The position numbers were made by a program, and so were the translations under genes. Below are positions 11,500-23,909 of a DNA stretch of 64,000 nt, piece after piece; positions within the stretch are counted from its first letter, which is position 1; each line of letters starts with the position of its first letter. The notes beneath the pieces were generated by a model. The model did no database searches, was not told where the DNA came from, and saw only the letters and a program-made list of their open reading frames with translations. This DNA comes from Triticum aestivum (Eukaryota > Streptophyta > Magnoliopsida > Poales > Poaceae), in the NCBI RefSeq assembly GCF_018294505.1, contig NC_057803.1, positions 690,644,831-690,708,830 on the forward strand, in the 5' to 3' direction.

Positions 11500-13518
11500 G
11501 CTGGTCAATAACTATGATGTTGATTTCCGCCTCTACCAATCAGTCAGTTGATAACTACCAAAGATAAGGCGCCCCATTCGCCACACGATTCACGGGAGTT
11601 GGGCCGCTCAGATTTGTCAGAGTTGAGCACTAAGGGCGCCTACAAACTCGCTCATTTGGGCATGTGGCTTCCCGCGTCGAGAAGCCCCTCGTCCATTCGT
11701 TTCATCATCCCATCTCAGATACGAGACAAGAGGTGGCAAGCCGACAAGGAAAAAGAAAGATGTCGCTACCCATCTCGTCGCATGAGGCATGGTTATAGCA
11801 GGCCGGAGGCCGCCGTAGCACCATCAAAGTTGTGGTCGTCGCCCAATATGTCCTGATGGCTAAGGATTTGGTCGTTTGGCCCCACATTGCAACATGAACG
11901 AGGTGCAATAAATTGTAACATGAACGATGTTCCGGTTGGATTACAAAATGACCGATGTTGCGGCTGCTATTATAAAGGTGGGTGTGTCGTTGGGCCTCGT
12001 GATGCGACGCAGAGGTGCTTGATCACACCAATCCAACATCCGCGTGACCTGTCTAATCTTTGCCAAACATCAACCGACTATTGCATTGCGACGGCAAAGT
12101 GGGATATCCGCTTGCAGTAGCAACGTCGTCGACATTCCAGCACATGTCCCTAGCTTGCAGCACGCCGATCGACCTTTATAATAGCAGCATGTTCCCTCGA
12201 TCCGGTCTAGATTTTGCATTAACAAAAAAGAATAATGGACGTCCTTGCAAAATTGCAGGGCCACCTGGCAATGTCGAGCGCCTGGCTTTGCAACATCACC
12301 AGTTGGTCTTAGTGTCGTATAGCTTTGTAGCATGACGATCCAAGTTTTGTAGCAAAAAAAGAGAGATGCCGGACCTCGCAACATAGTGTATCTGATTTAC
12401 ATTGACTATCTTGCTTGCAGTAGTGTCGACCTTACAACAGCATGTGGTGTTGCAACATGCCTAGCCAACTTGCATGAGGGTGTATGCCTTGCATCGTCGC
12501 TTGGTGTGGCACCATGCCGGTCTAGGTTTTGTAGCAACAAAAAGAAAAAATTGGTCGGCCTTGCAACACAATACAGTGCAGAGGGTCTAACTTGTAACAT
12601 CATTGACCAATCTCACAACGTTGCTTGGTTTCAAAACATGGCAGTACCACTCAGTATGTTTACAACATAGTCCATGTTGTGCTCGGTAGGTTTGCGAGTT
12701 GACTGATGTTGCACTCATGTTGCAAATACTTGGCAGGGTTTGCAACGTGGTCCATGTTGCACTTGGTAGGTTTGCAACAATGACCTGTGTTGAATGCGAC
12801 GAACCATTTGCTACATAATCCATGTCGCACTTGGTAGGTTTACAACATTACTCATGTCGGGCTCGCATTGCAAACACTTAGTACGTTTACAACAAAAGTC
12901 CATGTTATGCTCGGTAGGTTTGCAACATGATCCATGTCACACTCTCCTCGCAAACGCTCGAAGGTTACAACATTACCCATGTTATGCTCGATAGGTTCGC
13001 AACATGACCCATGTTGAATGCGGCATGCCATTTGCAACATGATCCATGTTGCACTTGGTAGGTTTACAAACAAGACTCATGTTGCACTCGGTAGGTTTTC
13101 AGCATGACTCATTTTGCGCTTGCAATGGAAACTGTCGGCGGGTTTGCAACATGACTCATGTTGCATAATGTTTTCGACACTATTTCGTCATCCTCACCCA
13201 CTAGGACCTGTGTTGACGCATCGATGCGGATCTAGCCGTCGCCGCCCTCGCTTGACCTGGTTGGTCCACATCACAGTGTATGTTGCGCTTGGCTATCTTG
13301 CAACACAAACCACGTTGCAAAAGCGCACATGTGTGATGGGGAGTTGTTGCGCGCCACACGGGCTGAGGCTGATCGGACGGTCGACGCACATCAACTTTTA
13401 GTCGGTTGAGGAGAAGCCTTTTCCCAAGGAAAAATATGTTTCGTCGATCATGTATGCGTCGATCTTGATTTCCATCATTTTCTATCCCAAATTACTGCTA
13501 CAGTTCACCTAGAAGACC
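11500..13518 (+). repeat. 2,019-bp tandem duplication, unit 1
   Basis: The unit begins GCTGGTCAATAACTATG and repeats at a constant offset of 2,019 bp with only scattered substitutions and a few short indels. No long ORF is shared by the units as a gene-like frame. The second half is dominated by palindromic GCAACATG/CATGTTGC blocks. Confidence 0.9.
12640..13330. repeat. Array of imperfect palindromes, unit 1
   Basis: Blocks of the form GGTAGGTTTGCAACATGAYCCATGTTGC recur irregularly every 30-90 bp (for example near 13035, 13090 and 13145). Each has GCAACATG and CATGTTGC arms that can pair. The array is repeated in unit 2 at 14660-15340. No spacer-repeat regularity of a CRISPR is present. Confidence 0.7.
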
Positions 13519-15533
13519 GCTGGTCAATAACTATGATGTTGATTTCCGCCTCTACCAATCAGTCGGTTGATAACTACCAAAGATAAGGCGCCCCATTCGC
13601 CACACGATTCACGGGAGTTGGGCCGCTCAGATTTGTCAGAGTTGAGCACTAAGGGCGCCTAGAAACTCGCTCATTTGGGCATGTGGCTTCCCGCGTCGAG
13701 AAGCCCCTCGTCCATTCGTTTCATCATCCCATCTCAGATATGAGACAAGAGGTGGCAAGCCGACAAGGAAAAAGAAAGATGTCGCTACCCATCTCGTCGC
13801 ATGAGGCCTGGTTATAGCAGGCCGGAGGCCGCCGTAGCACCATCAAAGTTGTGGTCGTCGCCCAATATGTCCTGATGGCTAAGGAGTTGGTCGTTTGGCC
13901 CCACATTGCAACATGAAGGAGGTGCAATAAATTGTAACATGAACGATGTTCCGTTTGGATTACAAAATGACCGATGTTGTGGCTACTATTATAAAGGTGG
14001 GTGTGTCGTCGGGCCTCGTGATGCGACGCAGAGGTGCTTGATCACACTAATCCAACATCCCCGTGACATGTCTAATCTTTGCCAAACATCAACCGACTAT
14101 TGCATTGCGACATCAAAGTGGGATATCCGCTTGCAGTAGCAACGTCGTCGACATTCCAGCACATGTCCCTAGCTTGCAGCACGCCGATCGACCTTTATAA
14201 TAGCAGCATGTTCCCTCGATCCGGTCTAGATTTTGCATTAACAAAAAAGAATGATGGACGTCCTTGCAAAATTGCAGGGCCACCTGGCAATGTCGAGCGC
14301 CTGGCTTTGCAACATCACCAGTTGGTCTTAGTGTCGTATAGCTTTGTAGCATGACGATCCAAGTTTTGTAGCAAAAAAAGAGAGATGCCGGACCTCGCAA
14401 CATTGTGTATCTGATTTAGATTGACTATCTTGCTTGCAGTAGTGTCAACCTTGCAACATCATGTGGTGTTGCAACACGCCTGGCCAACTTGCATGAGGGT
14501 CGGTCGGCCTTGCATCGTCGCTTGGTGTAGCACCATGCCGGTCTAGGTTTTGTAGCAACAAAAAAAATGGTCGGCCTTGCAACACAATACAGTGCGGAGG
14601 GTCTAACTTGTAACATCATTGACCAATCTCACAATGTTGCTTGGTTTCAAAACATGGCAGTACCACTTAGTATGTTTACAACATAGTCCATGTTGCGCTC
14701 GGTAGGTTTGCAAGTTGACTGATGTTGCACTCATGTTGCAAACACTTGGCAGGATTTGCAACGTGGTCCATGTTGCACTTGGTAGGTTTGCAACAATGAC
14801 CTGTGTTGAATGCGATGAACCATTTGCTACATAATCCATGTCACACTTGGTAGGTTTACAACATTACTCATGTCGGGCTCGCATTGCAAACACTTAGTAC
14901 GTTTACAACAAAAGTCCATGTTATGCTCGGTAGGTTTGCAAGATGATCCATGTCGCACTCTCCTCGCAAACGCTCGAAGGTTTGCAACATTACCCATGTT
15001 ATGCTCGGTAGGTTCGCAACATGACCCATGTTGAATGCGGCATGCCATTTGCAACATGATCCATGTTGCACTTGGTAGGTTTACAAACAAGACTCATGTT
15101 GCACTCTGTAGGTTTTCAACATGACTCATTTTGCGCTTGCAATGGAAACTGTTGGCGGGTGCAACATGACTCATGTTGCATAATGTTTTCGACACTATTT
15201 CGTCATCCTCACCCACTAGGACCTGTGTTGCCGCATCGATGCGGATCTAGCCGTCGCCGCCCTCGCTTGACCTGGTTGGTCCACAACACAGTGTATGTTG
15301 CGCTGGGCTATCTTGCAACACAAACCATGTTGCAAAAGCGCACATGTGTGATGGGGAGTTGTTGCGCGCCACACGGGCTGAGGCTGATCGGAAGGTCGAC
15401 GCACATCAACTTTTAGTCGGTTGAGGAGAAGCCTTTTCCCAAGGAAAAATATGTTTCGTCGATCATGTATGGGTTGATCTTGATTTCCATCATTTTCTAT
15501 CCCAAATTACTGCTACAGTTCACCTAGAAGACC
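13519..15533 (+). repeat. 2,019-bp tandem duplication, unit 2
   Basis: This unit again starts GCTGGTCAATAACTATG and ends CTAGAAGACC. GCT follows at 15534-15536, just as GCT opens each unit, so the duplication was joined at a 3-bp match. The high identity of the two units contrasts with the stronger divergence between copies A and B of the large duplication, so this event is younger. Confidence 0.9.
14660..15340. repeat. Array of imperfect palindromes, unit 2
   Basis: This is the same array as 12640-13330, shifted by about 2,019 bp at the left and slightly less at the right because of indels. Confidence 0.7.
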
Positions 15534-15566
15534 GCTGCCCAAACCTGATTTACACAGTCCGACGTA

Positions 15567-15647
15567 CTCGCTCTATCCCATAATATAAGAACGTTTTTAA
15601 TACTAGTGTAGTGCCAAAAACGTTCTTATATTATGAGACGAATGGAG
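15567..15647. mobile_element. Stowaway-type MITE, 81 bp
   Basis: CTCGCTCTATCCCATAATAT at the left is the imperfect inverted complement of ATATTATGAGACGAATGGAG at the right. TA flanks both ends (15565-15566 and 15648-15649). The whole element folds as one hairpin with ATAAGAACGTTTTT arms. It lies just outside the 2-kb tandem duplication. Confidence 0.9.
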
Positions 15648-15869
15648 TATATCTAAACTCCTAATGTCTCAGTTGGTAGGTCGGGTTTCGGGTTTTATTT
15701 TCGTCCCATCATTTTCGTCTGGTTTTTTTTCGTCCTCCCTCCCACCTCCCAGCGATCTGCCACACCCCCATCTCACCCGCACGCAACAAAAAAAACCTAC
15801 GATAAAAAACCTACGAAAATTAAGCAGCAAAAAAAAACCCAAACCAATCGCACGCACGTACTAGCGAGG

Positions 15870-16500
15870 CCTCCCACCCTCGAGCGAGAACCACTCTCAC
15901 GCACGACTCGTTCGACGCCGCCGCCGCTCCATCCCTTCGCCGCCGCCCTCGTTCGCCGCAACCGCCGCTCCATCCCTTCGCCGCCGCCCTCGTTCGCCGC
16001 CGCCGCTGCTCCATCCCTTCACCGCCGCCCTCGCACATCAAAGCCGGCGCCGCTCCAGCCCTTCGCCGCCGCCTCTCGATCTTCTGCCTAGGGTTCCCCG
16101 CCGCCGCTACCCTCCCTCGACCGTGGGCGGCCACCGGCGAAGGATGCCCGCTCCCCCTCCTCTCCGACCACACCGGTCTCCTCCCTAACCACAAAGTTTG
16201 CGCATGCGGTGCGGGCTCCGGCGAACGCGGACGCGCGCGATCCAGAGGCCTGGTGGCGCCCAGATCCCTCGCCTCTCTGGTCGCACGTCGCCTCCCTAAC
16301 CATGAAGTGGGCGCACGCGGGGGGATCCGGCGAATGCGGCCGCGCGCGATCCAGCGGCCCAGCGGCGCCCACATCCCTCACCTCTCTGATTGTATGTCTC
16401 CTCCCTTCCTACAAAGTGGGTGCACGCAGGGTGGCCACTCCGCCCACCGACTCCAGGAGCTCTGCTTTCGCAACAGCAACAGCTACATCAAGCTCGGCCA
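15870..16500. other. GC-rich exon-like block
   Basis: Repeated CCGCTCCATCCCTTCGCCG units (15920-16060) and very high GC content give long open frames on both strands, none with a recognisable domain. It looks like the leader and first exon of a captured gene. A likely splice donor follows at about 16580 (TGTGG then TAAG). Confidence 0.35.
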
Positions 16501-16730
16501 TCACATCGCACAACTGGTATGGAAAGGAATTCCTAACTCTGTGAGGATACGCCTGAATTCACTTTGGATTCATCTGTGGTAAGATTGTATAATTTTGTGG
16601 CTGAGGAACAGCTGCTTGTTTGCTTGTACTACCACAGGTGTATGTGCAGACGATGAGGGCGCCGATGCTCAAGAGGTCGTCCACGGAGTCATCAAGAAAG
16701 AGAATGGAGAATTGCCACAAACGGTTAGTT
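16500..16730 (+). pseudogene. Two exon-like fragments of unknown origin
   Basis: 16506-16580 reads LVWKGIPNSVRIRL in one frame, which recalls the start of a TBC/Rab-GAP domain (a W/R-x-GIP-x-x-R pattern) but is too short to assign. 16636-16722 reads CADDEGADAQEVVHGVIKK and ends before GTTAGT, a possible donor. I do not recognise the second piece. Both lie in the Helitron-like segment, in order with the kinase fragment downstream. Confidence 0.3.
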
Positions 16731-16948
16731 CCTTCATTGCATCACGGCATTGTCTTACACCCTGCTGAAGTAACTTCGTTGTTGTATTGATTAGCAAAAC
16801 CAAACAATCAGACTGAGTGTGCTTAGTTCAGTTGTTGTCCAACAGAGTATTCACCTTGAATCAGAACCTGGATTTATGCTCAGCTTGTTTTTAGCTTAGA
16901 AGAAACTCTGACATAAAATTTGGCTTTCCCCTATTCCCGGTGGTGCAG

Positions 16949-17281
16949 GTTTTTGCATAATTCTTCCTTGTCCCGCTTGCAAGTGCTTTTCTTGTGCAAG
17001 TCCATGCGTCCACAACACATGATGGGAACAAAGTTGCTGTCAAGATTGTTGTTATTATATAAGAAAAGACTGCAGTTCATTCGTTCACTTATGTTAAGTT
17101 TGAACTCTTCAATTATGACAGCAGAGTTCACCAGCATGTTGTCTGTCTTTCACTTTTTTGACCCCTGTTTTGGCTTACAGGTTCAACACGACCACTTGGT
17201 GGATACTTCCATAATTGATATCGCCACCGTGGATTTAGTAGTGAATGCTCTTCATTATATTTTCCCTAAATTTGACTACAG
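16949..17281 (+). pseudogene. ABC1/AarF-type kinase gene fragment (two exons)
   Basis: The first exon piece (16949-17044) follows a GTGCAG acceptor and reads VPLASAFLVQVHAST and HDGNKVAVK. This fits the ABC1 (ADCK/UbiB-like) kinase region with the A/S-rich loop, QVH and the VAVK lysine. The second piece (17181-17281) follows TTACAG and reads VQHDHLVDTSIIDIATV and ALHYIFPKFDYR, ending at a GTAAAA donor, the family's next segment. The pieces are adjacent in the same order as in the family, with an intron between. One in-frame stop (TAA at 16958-16960) and a lost donor after 17044 show decay. The remaining catalytic parts are absent. ABC1 kinases act in quinone and lipid metabolism in plastids and mitochondria. 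This copy cannot make one. Confidence 0.7.
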
Positions 17282-17289
17282 GTAAAACC

Positions 17290-20200
17290 AGTCAATGGGT
17301 GCAACCGTTCTTTGTCTATTACCTTGTTGTCTCTCTCCCTCTTTTTAACATACCACCTCGAAAGCTTTTAGACTTATGCTAATTTCTAGAATTAGTTATG
17401 ATAGAGAGAAGGACTCCGATCTGCATGCTTTGACTGATGGCGTCTTACCGAAAAATGGCAGGTGGTAGTGTGATATTGTCGTGAATTTTGCTCTCTTCTT
17501 TTAGTTAGCTTTAATATGAAATAATGCCATGCTTCTATGTAGGCAAGTATGTTGACTGGGTTGATGTGGAGATAGAGAAACTTGAGAGGACACATGAGGT
17601 GTTATTGTGAAGTGTGCTAAATTGTGTTTTTTTAGGAAGACAAACATCTTATACTAAAACGGAAAGACTAAGCTCAATTCCATGTTTGAAGCCTTGTATA
17701 CAGAATGCCTAATTCATACTGGACTGCTATTCCTGACATGGCAATGCCTAATTCCATGTTTGAGCTGATATGGAGGGACTACTTCAGATTTCAACCAGCA
17801 AAATATGGGAACTCCATTTTCTTAGTAGGTAAAAAAATACAAAATTGTATCATTCTGAACTTTTGCGTTTCATATATATTACCGAAAGGATGCACACATG
17901 TTTTTCTTCTTCTGTGATCTCCTGTGATCATTAATTCTGAAAGAAATCTGCTGTGATCATTAATTCTGAAAGAAATCTGAATAATTGCCAGAGTGAGGAG
18001 GAAAAAGCAAGAAAATTCTGACCATTTTGGTCATGGTCTTGGAGGATGATTGCTGGTGCAGTGCTCACTCGATGCTCTAATTTAGCTCACTCGATGCTCT
18101 AATTTAGCTTATTCGAGGTGTAGGTCTAGATTAATTTTTATCTTAATTGGATGTCAAACGATTAATCAAACAGAGTTGGGGTTCATCCAAGTTACATAGG
18201 TCTGATTGTATTAGTGTCAGTTCCTTGAAGTCAAAGTACTACTATGATCGAAGAGAAATACTTTTAAAGTGATCGCCGAAGTGATAGAAGACAAAATACA
18301 AATTAAATCTTAATGTGTACATGTTTTATTTGCTCCCATGTTCACTTTTGTCGAGTTACAAACTGGACCTTTGTGGTGTGCGTCTATACGTCCTCTCCAA
18401 AAGATTGGTTAACTTTAAGTTACTATACAATCAGACCTCTACCGCATCGTGTATTTGTGTTACTTCAGAGATGTGCTCCCATCGTTGTTGGCTGTCGAAT
18501 TTGTGTTGCAGTTCATACCCACCACGTTCGTGTCTTCACCACTTCGTCCTCCAGCACAAAAGCTGTGATTTGCCAGGTCGATGAACTGATCCAGCTCGCG
18601 GCTATGGGGTGCTGTGTCCGCGCAGGAGAACTGATACAGCTCGCTGCCAGGGTGCCATCCCTCTTCTTTTGTGCCATAAAGCCCCTCGGCTAAATCTCTG
18701 ACTCAGCAAATCAAAATTGCCGACCCAGCCAATCTCGTCGGAACATCGTCTAGCTTGCCGTGCTCCACTCACTGTAAGTTCGTGTTAGTTTACATGGCAC
18801 TTATCTCTTCTGGCTCACAGACACCTTCAATGGACCTTTGCCACTGCTAATAGTCTGTATTGTACACTCCGGGACCAAGGCGATCGACATCTTCTTGGCT
18901 GGTCGATGGTGATTGCTCCCATGTCTGTTTTTTTGTTCTTTACAGAATTTGGTTCTATAATATCATCATTTAGTGAATTTTACCTACCTACACAAACATG
19001 ATATGACCTACTATTGTATGTTCTCTAAGGTAATGTATAAATTTGTTGCTTAGTTAGGAAGAGGCTCAATCGTGTAGGATTTGCAGCGAGAGGAAGCCTG
19101 TCAACATGATGAACAGGGTAGTTTTTACTAAGGGCAGCTCGGCAAGGAAGAGACCGGATGTTTGTCATTGACCTACTTTGAAAGTGAGTGTATTTACCTC
19201 ATCTGGTCGTTGTTTCCTCGTGAATTAACTTTAGATGGGGGAGCTTGATCTCATAATGTCTACTCATCAAAAATTCCTGACTTCCTTTTTATTAGTAGCA
19301 TCTTTCTTAACGAAAGGTTACAAATCTTAGTTAAATGGACTATTCAAGATGTTCTAAGGTTTAAATTACTTTGACTTGGACTTGTTAATGCCAGTTGAAT
19401 AACATTTATTTTAATATTTTCCATGAGATGGCTCATCATTCTGAGTGTTATCTTGTTCTGTTATTAGTTAGAAGAATATATAGGGAAAGCAAATCATGTT
19501 CCTCGATTAGACCTTATGTTATATCTAATTTCTCCCACTTTTTCTGCGACATGTGTAAATGTAGTTACATTGAGAAAATGAGAGATATTTTGTTGGGATT
19601 TTTTTGACATATATTTGTTACCTAGGTATCTAAATTATTGCTGGATGCATGTTCATGTGAGAAAATGTGGACGGCTACAGAAGAATCATAAACTCTCATA
19701 TAAAGTTGGAAGTGTTGAACTTCTCAAACTTTCTACTTTGCAAGCAAATAAAGTGATGCAAGGTATTCAAATATCTATTGTTTATGAGAATTTATGTTGG
19801 GCTGAACATTAAATTAGTGCTTAATTGTTGCCTTGGTGATTACTGTTCCATTGTTTCAAAAAGATGTCTATTGTTGGACTCTTTCATAGTTTATGTTAAA
19901 AAAATCAATTATATACATATATCTACCTCATGTTGATGCACTACGAAACTTGTCTCATTAATTCCTTGTCACATTATTTTGCTCAGACTGGCTTGCCCCT
20001 AATTTTATAGATCCTGCCAAATTTCTAAATCTTACTTCACGTGGAGCTCACTCAGGTTTTCTTTCAATCTAATATTTTCATGCGGAATATTCAAGAGATA
20101 TCCAAGAGAAATACAACTGCATCCGGCCTCAGAACATACATTGAATAAATTTGTGTTGTTGTGTTTTGAATGATGACTCTACCTGCAGTAGAAATGTATC

Positions 20201-20400
20201 AGGAATGATATGCATTATGGTTGTATTATGGACGTGGATATGCTTGCCATATTAGCTATATATTTTTCATATATTTTTGTGTTTGTTCTTGGGGGTGGGT
20301 TGTGGCAGTTTCATAAAGGTCAAATTTGGTTGTTTTTATGATCTTCTCAAGATATTTCACACCATACAGATTAACTATGAATAGTTTTAGTTAATGATTC
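17290..20400. other. Intron-like and unclassified interior of the Helitron-like segment
   Basis: The sequence is T-rich and intron-like. A possible exon at about 17545-17607 reads KYVDWVDVEIEKLERTHEVLL. There is a short direct repeat at 18063-18115 (GCTCACTCGATGCTCTAATTTA twice) and another at 18580-18650 (GAACTGATMCAGCTCGC twice). No family is recognised. Confidence 0.35.
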
Positions 20401-20404
20401 TAAT

Positions 20405-20550
20405 ATTTATCTCCCAACGGTTATCCGTCCACACATTTATAGTCGTTGCTAGGTGGTCCACGGACATGGTTCTAATTTTTATTACCTTTGTTGTTCTTTA
20501 TACTTCCATGATTGAAGATGAATAGATTGGAAGTTTCTTGCAAAAAAAAA
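20405..20550 (+). mobile_element. Short retroposon, 3'-end fragment
   Basis: GCTAGGTGGTCCACGGACAT, then GATTGAAGATGAATAGATTGG and a run of A at 20542-20550, is the best preserved copy of the 3' end of the retroposon family also seen at 269-890 and 2728-3269. Only the last ~150 bp are present, as expected for 5' truncation. Confidence 0.6.
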
Positions 20551-21289
20551 CTGCAAAATTTAGCATGCTGATGATGGAAGAAAGTTTTAATCAAGGAATT
20601 ATTTGTAAGCAAAAACTCAACATTTTATTCCTTTCTCTTGAGTGCATTCCTCACTATTTAATCATCGATATCCATATGCTAGCTTCATGTTTCAGTCATA
20701 ATTCCTTTCTATTCGAGGGAATTTATGGCCAGGTGCGCTCATATACTTCTATCTTCTAAACATGTTTTCATATGAATGAGCTGAATTCATTTCCTAGAAA
20801 CCATGGTGCTTTTACTTTTTATTTAGGTTGCTCGACCAAGGCTGTTCAGTGATTGTGTGCACTCCACATGCATCGCCATTTATCGATTAAGAAAAACATG
20901 ATATTTTTCTGATTATTTTCACGTTATCAAAATGCATTATTTTACCGACCATCACAAGTTAACGAAATGCATTATTTTACCGTTTAAATGATGCTAATTG
21001 CCTAGGGTCGATAGTGTAGAAAAATAGAATAATTTTCTACTTATTTATCTTGTTACGGTAGTTTTTGTATATAAGAAACTACAAAGATATAACCAAACCA
21101 ACTTTCTTTATCAAAATTCATCTAATAGAGGACCCTTTTGTGTGACAACATTGTGACACAACGTGGAGCATTGCAACTTTCACAATGATATTGGAGGCAA
21201 GGGAATATTTTAACATGGTGTTAAAAATATGAAAGGGAAAAAAGAGACGACATCACATATTATGACCATGGTGTGTGTATTGTAGATTT
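20551..21289. other. AT-rich stretch, nothing recognised
   Basis: There is no coding or element signal beyond a short direct repeat near 20930-20985 (AAATGCATTATTTTACCG twice). Confidence 0.4.
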
Positions 21290-21890
21290 TTAGAAATTCC
21301 GGGCGGCCATGGATGACTCCATGAGCGGGACCACAGCCATCCCGGCGCTCGTGGCCGGCGGCGCACCTCCACGGGGCTCGGGACGTCCACGGCGGCGCGG
21401 GCTGTGCACCGAGAGGCGGGGCCGGGAGCATCTCCACCGCCGCTGCTCCTCTCGCGCTGCGGCCAACGTAGAGATCAGGAAGGAGAGAGGAGGAGACGAG
21501 TGGGTGTGGCGGTGGCAGGGATCCAGGAAGGAGGAGGGAGGAGGAAGAGAGGAATGGGGTGTGGCGGCTGTGAGAGGGAGGAGGGAGGAGTGCGTGGCTG
21601 TGGATGGGGAGCTAGGGTTGGTGCGGTCGTGCCCAATGGGCTCCTCGCTCCAGCCCCAGGCAAGCCACGGGACGCGCGACGCGGGGCGCGCGAGGAAAGG
21701 CTCACCCGGCCGAAAATGACCCAGCCGTTTCCATCCAAGTGGCCACAGCGTCGGCCCACACGTCATCCCTCGCCACGATCCACCGATCGGTAAAAACGAG
21801 CACGCTGAATTCCAGCGACGATCGAACGGCCAACGCGCGAAAAAATACCTGGTCAACGCCGATCGAACGGCCAACGAAGGATGCCATCGG
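21290..21890 (-). other. GC-rich island with an open minus-strand frame
   Basis: A 194-codon frame on the minus strand (21874-21290) has no recognisable domain. The plus strand is open too, so the frame may reflect base composition. The sharp change in GC content against AT-rich flanks suggests a captured gene 5' end or a separate insertion. ATCGAACGGCCAACG is repeated at 21823 and 21861. Confidence 0.3.
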
Positions 21891-22941
21891 GGGAGCCTTG
21901 TGAGAGCGAGTTGGCTAGCCTCTTTTTTGTTTTAAATGCATGGCCAATATGTTGTTATGTCTTGACTTGTCCTTATGATTGAGTGCTTGTCAGGAAATTG
22001 CTACGGGACATAGCTCGGCAAGAAATGAATTTTATTATGTTGTTGTCATCAGATGGTACCTCCGTGAGTAAGTTGATGATAGCCTTCTAATCATGGGTGT
22101 CAAGTCTGGTTGAGGGTCATCTTACTGTGCTCAGATATGGAAAGAATCTGCAGCCGCTCCGTTGCCACTATTGCTGCCGGCACTTGATGCAGAGGGGTGA
22201 ATGAAAGGAGAATGTGAATCATGAAGAGTGCACGACAAAGGAGTGGTCCATACCTTTTTTTATCACAATGAGGGAGTTAACCCACACTAGATCCATGATC
22301 TGCTGAATGGCGGTTGTCTGGTTCGAGCTGATAGACAGTTACCATGGAGAGCGAGGCGGTGTGGGGAACCTCGCGGATGACCCTGTCTATGCTTCATGGC
22401 CAAAACATAATCTTCTTTTGGTTATTTCATTTTCTCTGGGATTTGTCTCCCCATGCTTCTTTTATTGCCTCAATAAAGTTTGGTGTTGTGGCAACTCGCG
22501 GGCACATACCTCAAAGCGAGCAGCTGACAAATGAATATATATTGTATATGGGCTTATCTGATTTTTTCAAAAATGTGTTTATATATTCCCTTTTGTAGAT
22601 TGGAGATAAGAACTATGGCTTCGGATGATGCTTTGAAAGTTTCAACTCACAAAGCTTTATGATGGGCGGACTGAAAACTCGAAGTCTTACACAATTGGAA
22701 GAGATATGTACAAATAATGGTTCTTCTGTAATACTTGTTGGATATGACAATATATAAGATGAATTTTCATATATGCTTATTTTTGTAAAGTATGAGAGAG
22801 ATGGAGATGTATTATGTTAACATTCAAAAGGAATCCTTTGACAAAGTTGCCGATGTGGTGTTGTTCGAAGGGGCCTAAAATTCGCCGAGTTATATACAAT
22901 AATACACGTATATATGTGCAATCAGAATAAAGAATTAAAAG
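21891..22941. other. Unclassified stretch before the first hairpin
   Basis: There are no gene or splice-bounded exons I can support. Short open frames near 22307-22598 lack any known motif. Confidence 0.35.
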
Positions 22942-22961
22942 GCCCGTGGCAACGCACGGGC
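22942..22961 (+). other. Helitron-type terminal hairpin, first copy
   Basis: GCCCGTG, GCAACG loop, CACGGGC: identical to the 23910 hairpin. No CTAG follows within 15 bp (ATTGATCACC instead), so this terminus is decayed or was bypassed. Confidence 0.65.
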
Positions 22962-23557
22962 ATTGATCACCGGCTCACTTAAAATACAAGTTGATGGATT
23001 TTGTGATAAGAGTGAGCGGGGCGGAGGTTGGGTTTGGTATGTTTACTTACAAATTTGCATTCTTGGCTTTTGGGGCGCCACAGGCGGCGCAATACCTCCT
23101 TCCTCTTGATGGCAGTGGTGAAAACACACGGACACGGGGGAGGGGATCATGGCGGAGAGCGGGGCAGGCATTACGGGGGACTCCTCCTTAACGGTCTATG
23201 AGGACGTATGGTGTGAAGGAGAGAGGGTGTCATGGTGAAAGTGAGGCGGACGTCACCCACTACGGCGGGAAACAAAGCAGATAGGGGAGGGTCCGATGAG
23301 AAAAGGAGAGGGTGTGTCGTGGTGGTGGAGTTTTGCGTTGGTTTCACATGTTGGAAATAACATCACGAATAGTCTAGATAACAACATTTCTTTCTTACAT
23401 ATGGGCCGGATTGGGGCACCCGGACTATCAAGACGGTTGTAGTAGCCCGTTTGATGTCCGAACACATTCGGACGTATGAGGAAAAAAATAAGCTTAGACG
23501 TTGAATGCGACTTTAATTGTTTCTCTGATTTATTTATATGCATTGTTGTCCGTAGCA

Positions 23558-23577
23558 GCCCGTAGCAACGCATGAGC
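23558..23577 (+). other. Helitron-type terminal hairpin, decayed second copy
   Basis: GCCCGTAGCAACGCATGAGC differs from the other two at three positions, and its stem is weakened. GTTTTACTATTG follows in place of the CTAG end. Confidence 0.55.
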
Positions 23578-23909
23578 GTTTTACTATTGTTTTTGCATGA
23601 TGGATATGAGTTGAGAAAACAGTTTTTATTATACTTGCTCAAGCATGGTGCGAATGAAGAAAAAAAAACTTTCTTGATATTGTGCGAGAATTTCTTAAGC
23701 GCATCAAGTAGATTTGAATAATTTGTAATATATTTTTAGTTGAATCATCGATTTATGTGTATACATCGTCTATTTGCCTTTTTGCTAGCAGTTTACATTA
23801 CAAGTGAAGTAGACTTCAATTATTATACAATTGTGTCCATGCTATATTGTTTCTTCCTGTGATATTTTACATGGATTATTTTATAAACCTTTAGCAATAT
23901 ATTTCAGAA

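Noticed and set aside
12640..13330. Repeat array resembling a CRISPR
   Set aside because: Repeats vary in length and spacing, are themselves palindromic, and the window is from a plant nuclear genome.
21290..21874. A 194-codon minus-strand frame as a gene
   Set aside because: The opposite strand is equally open, no domain or splice signals are seen, and it lies in a likely transposon interior. It is kept only as a GC-rich island.
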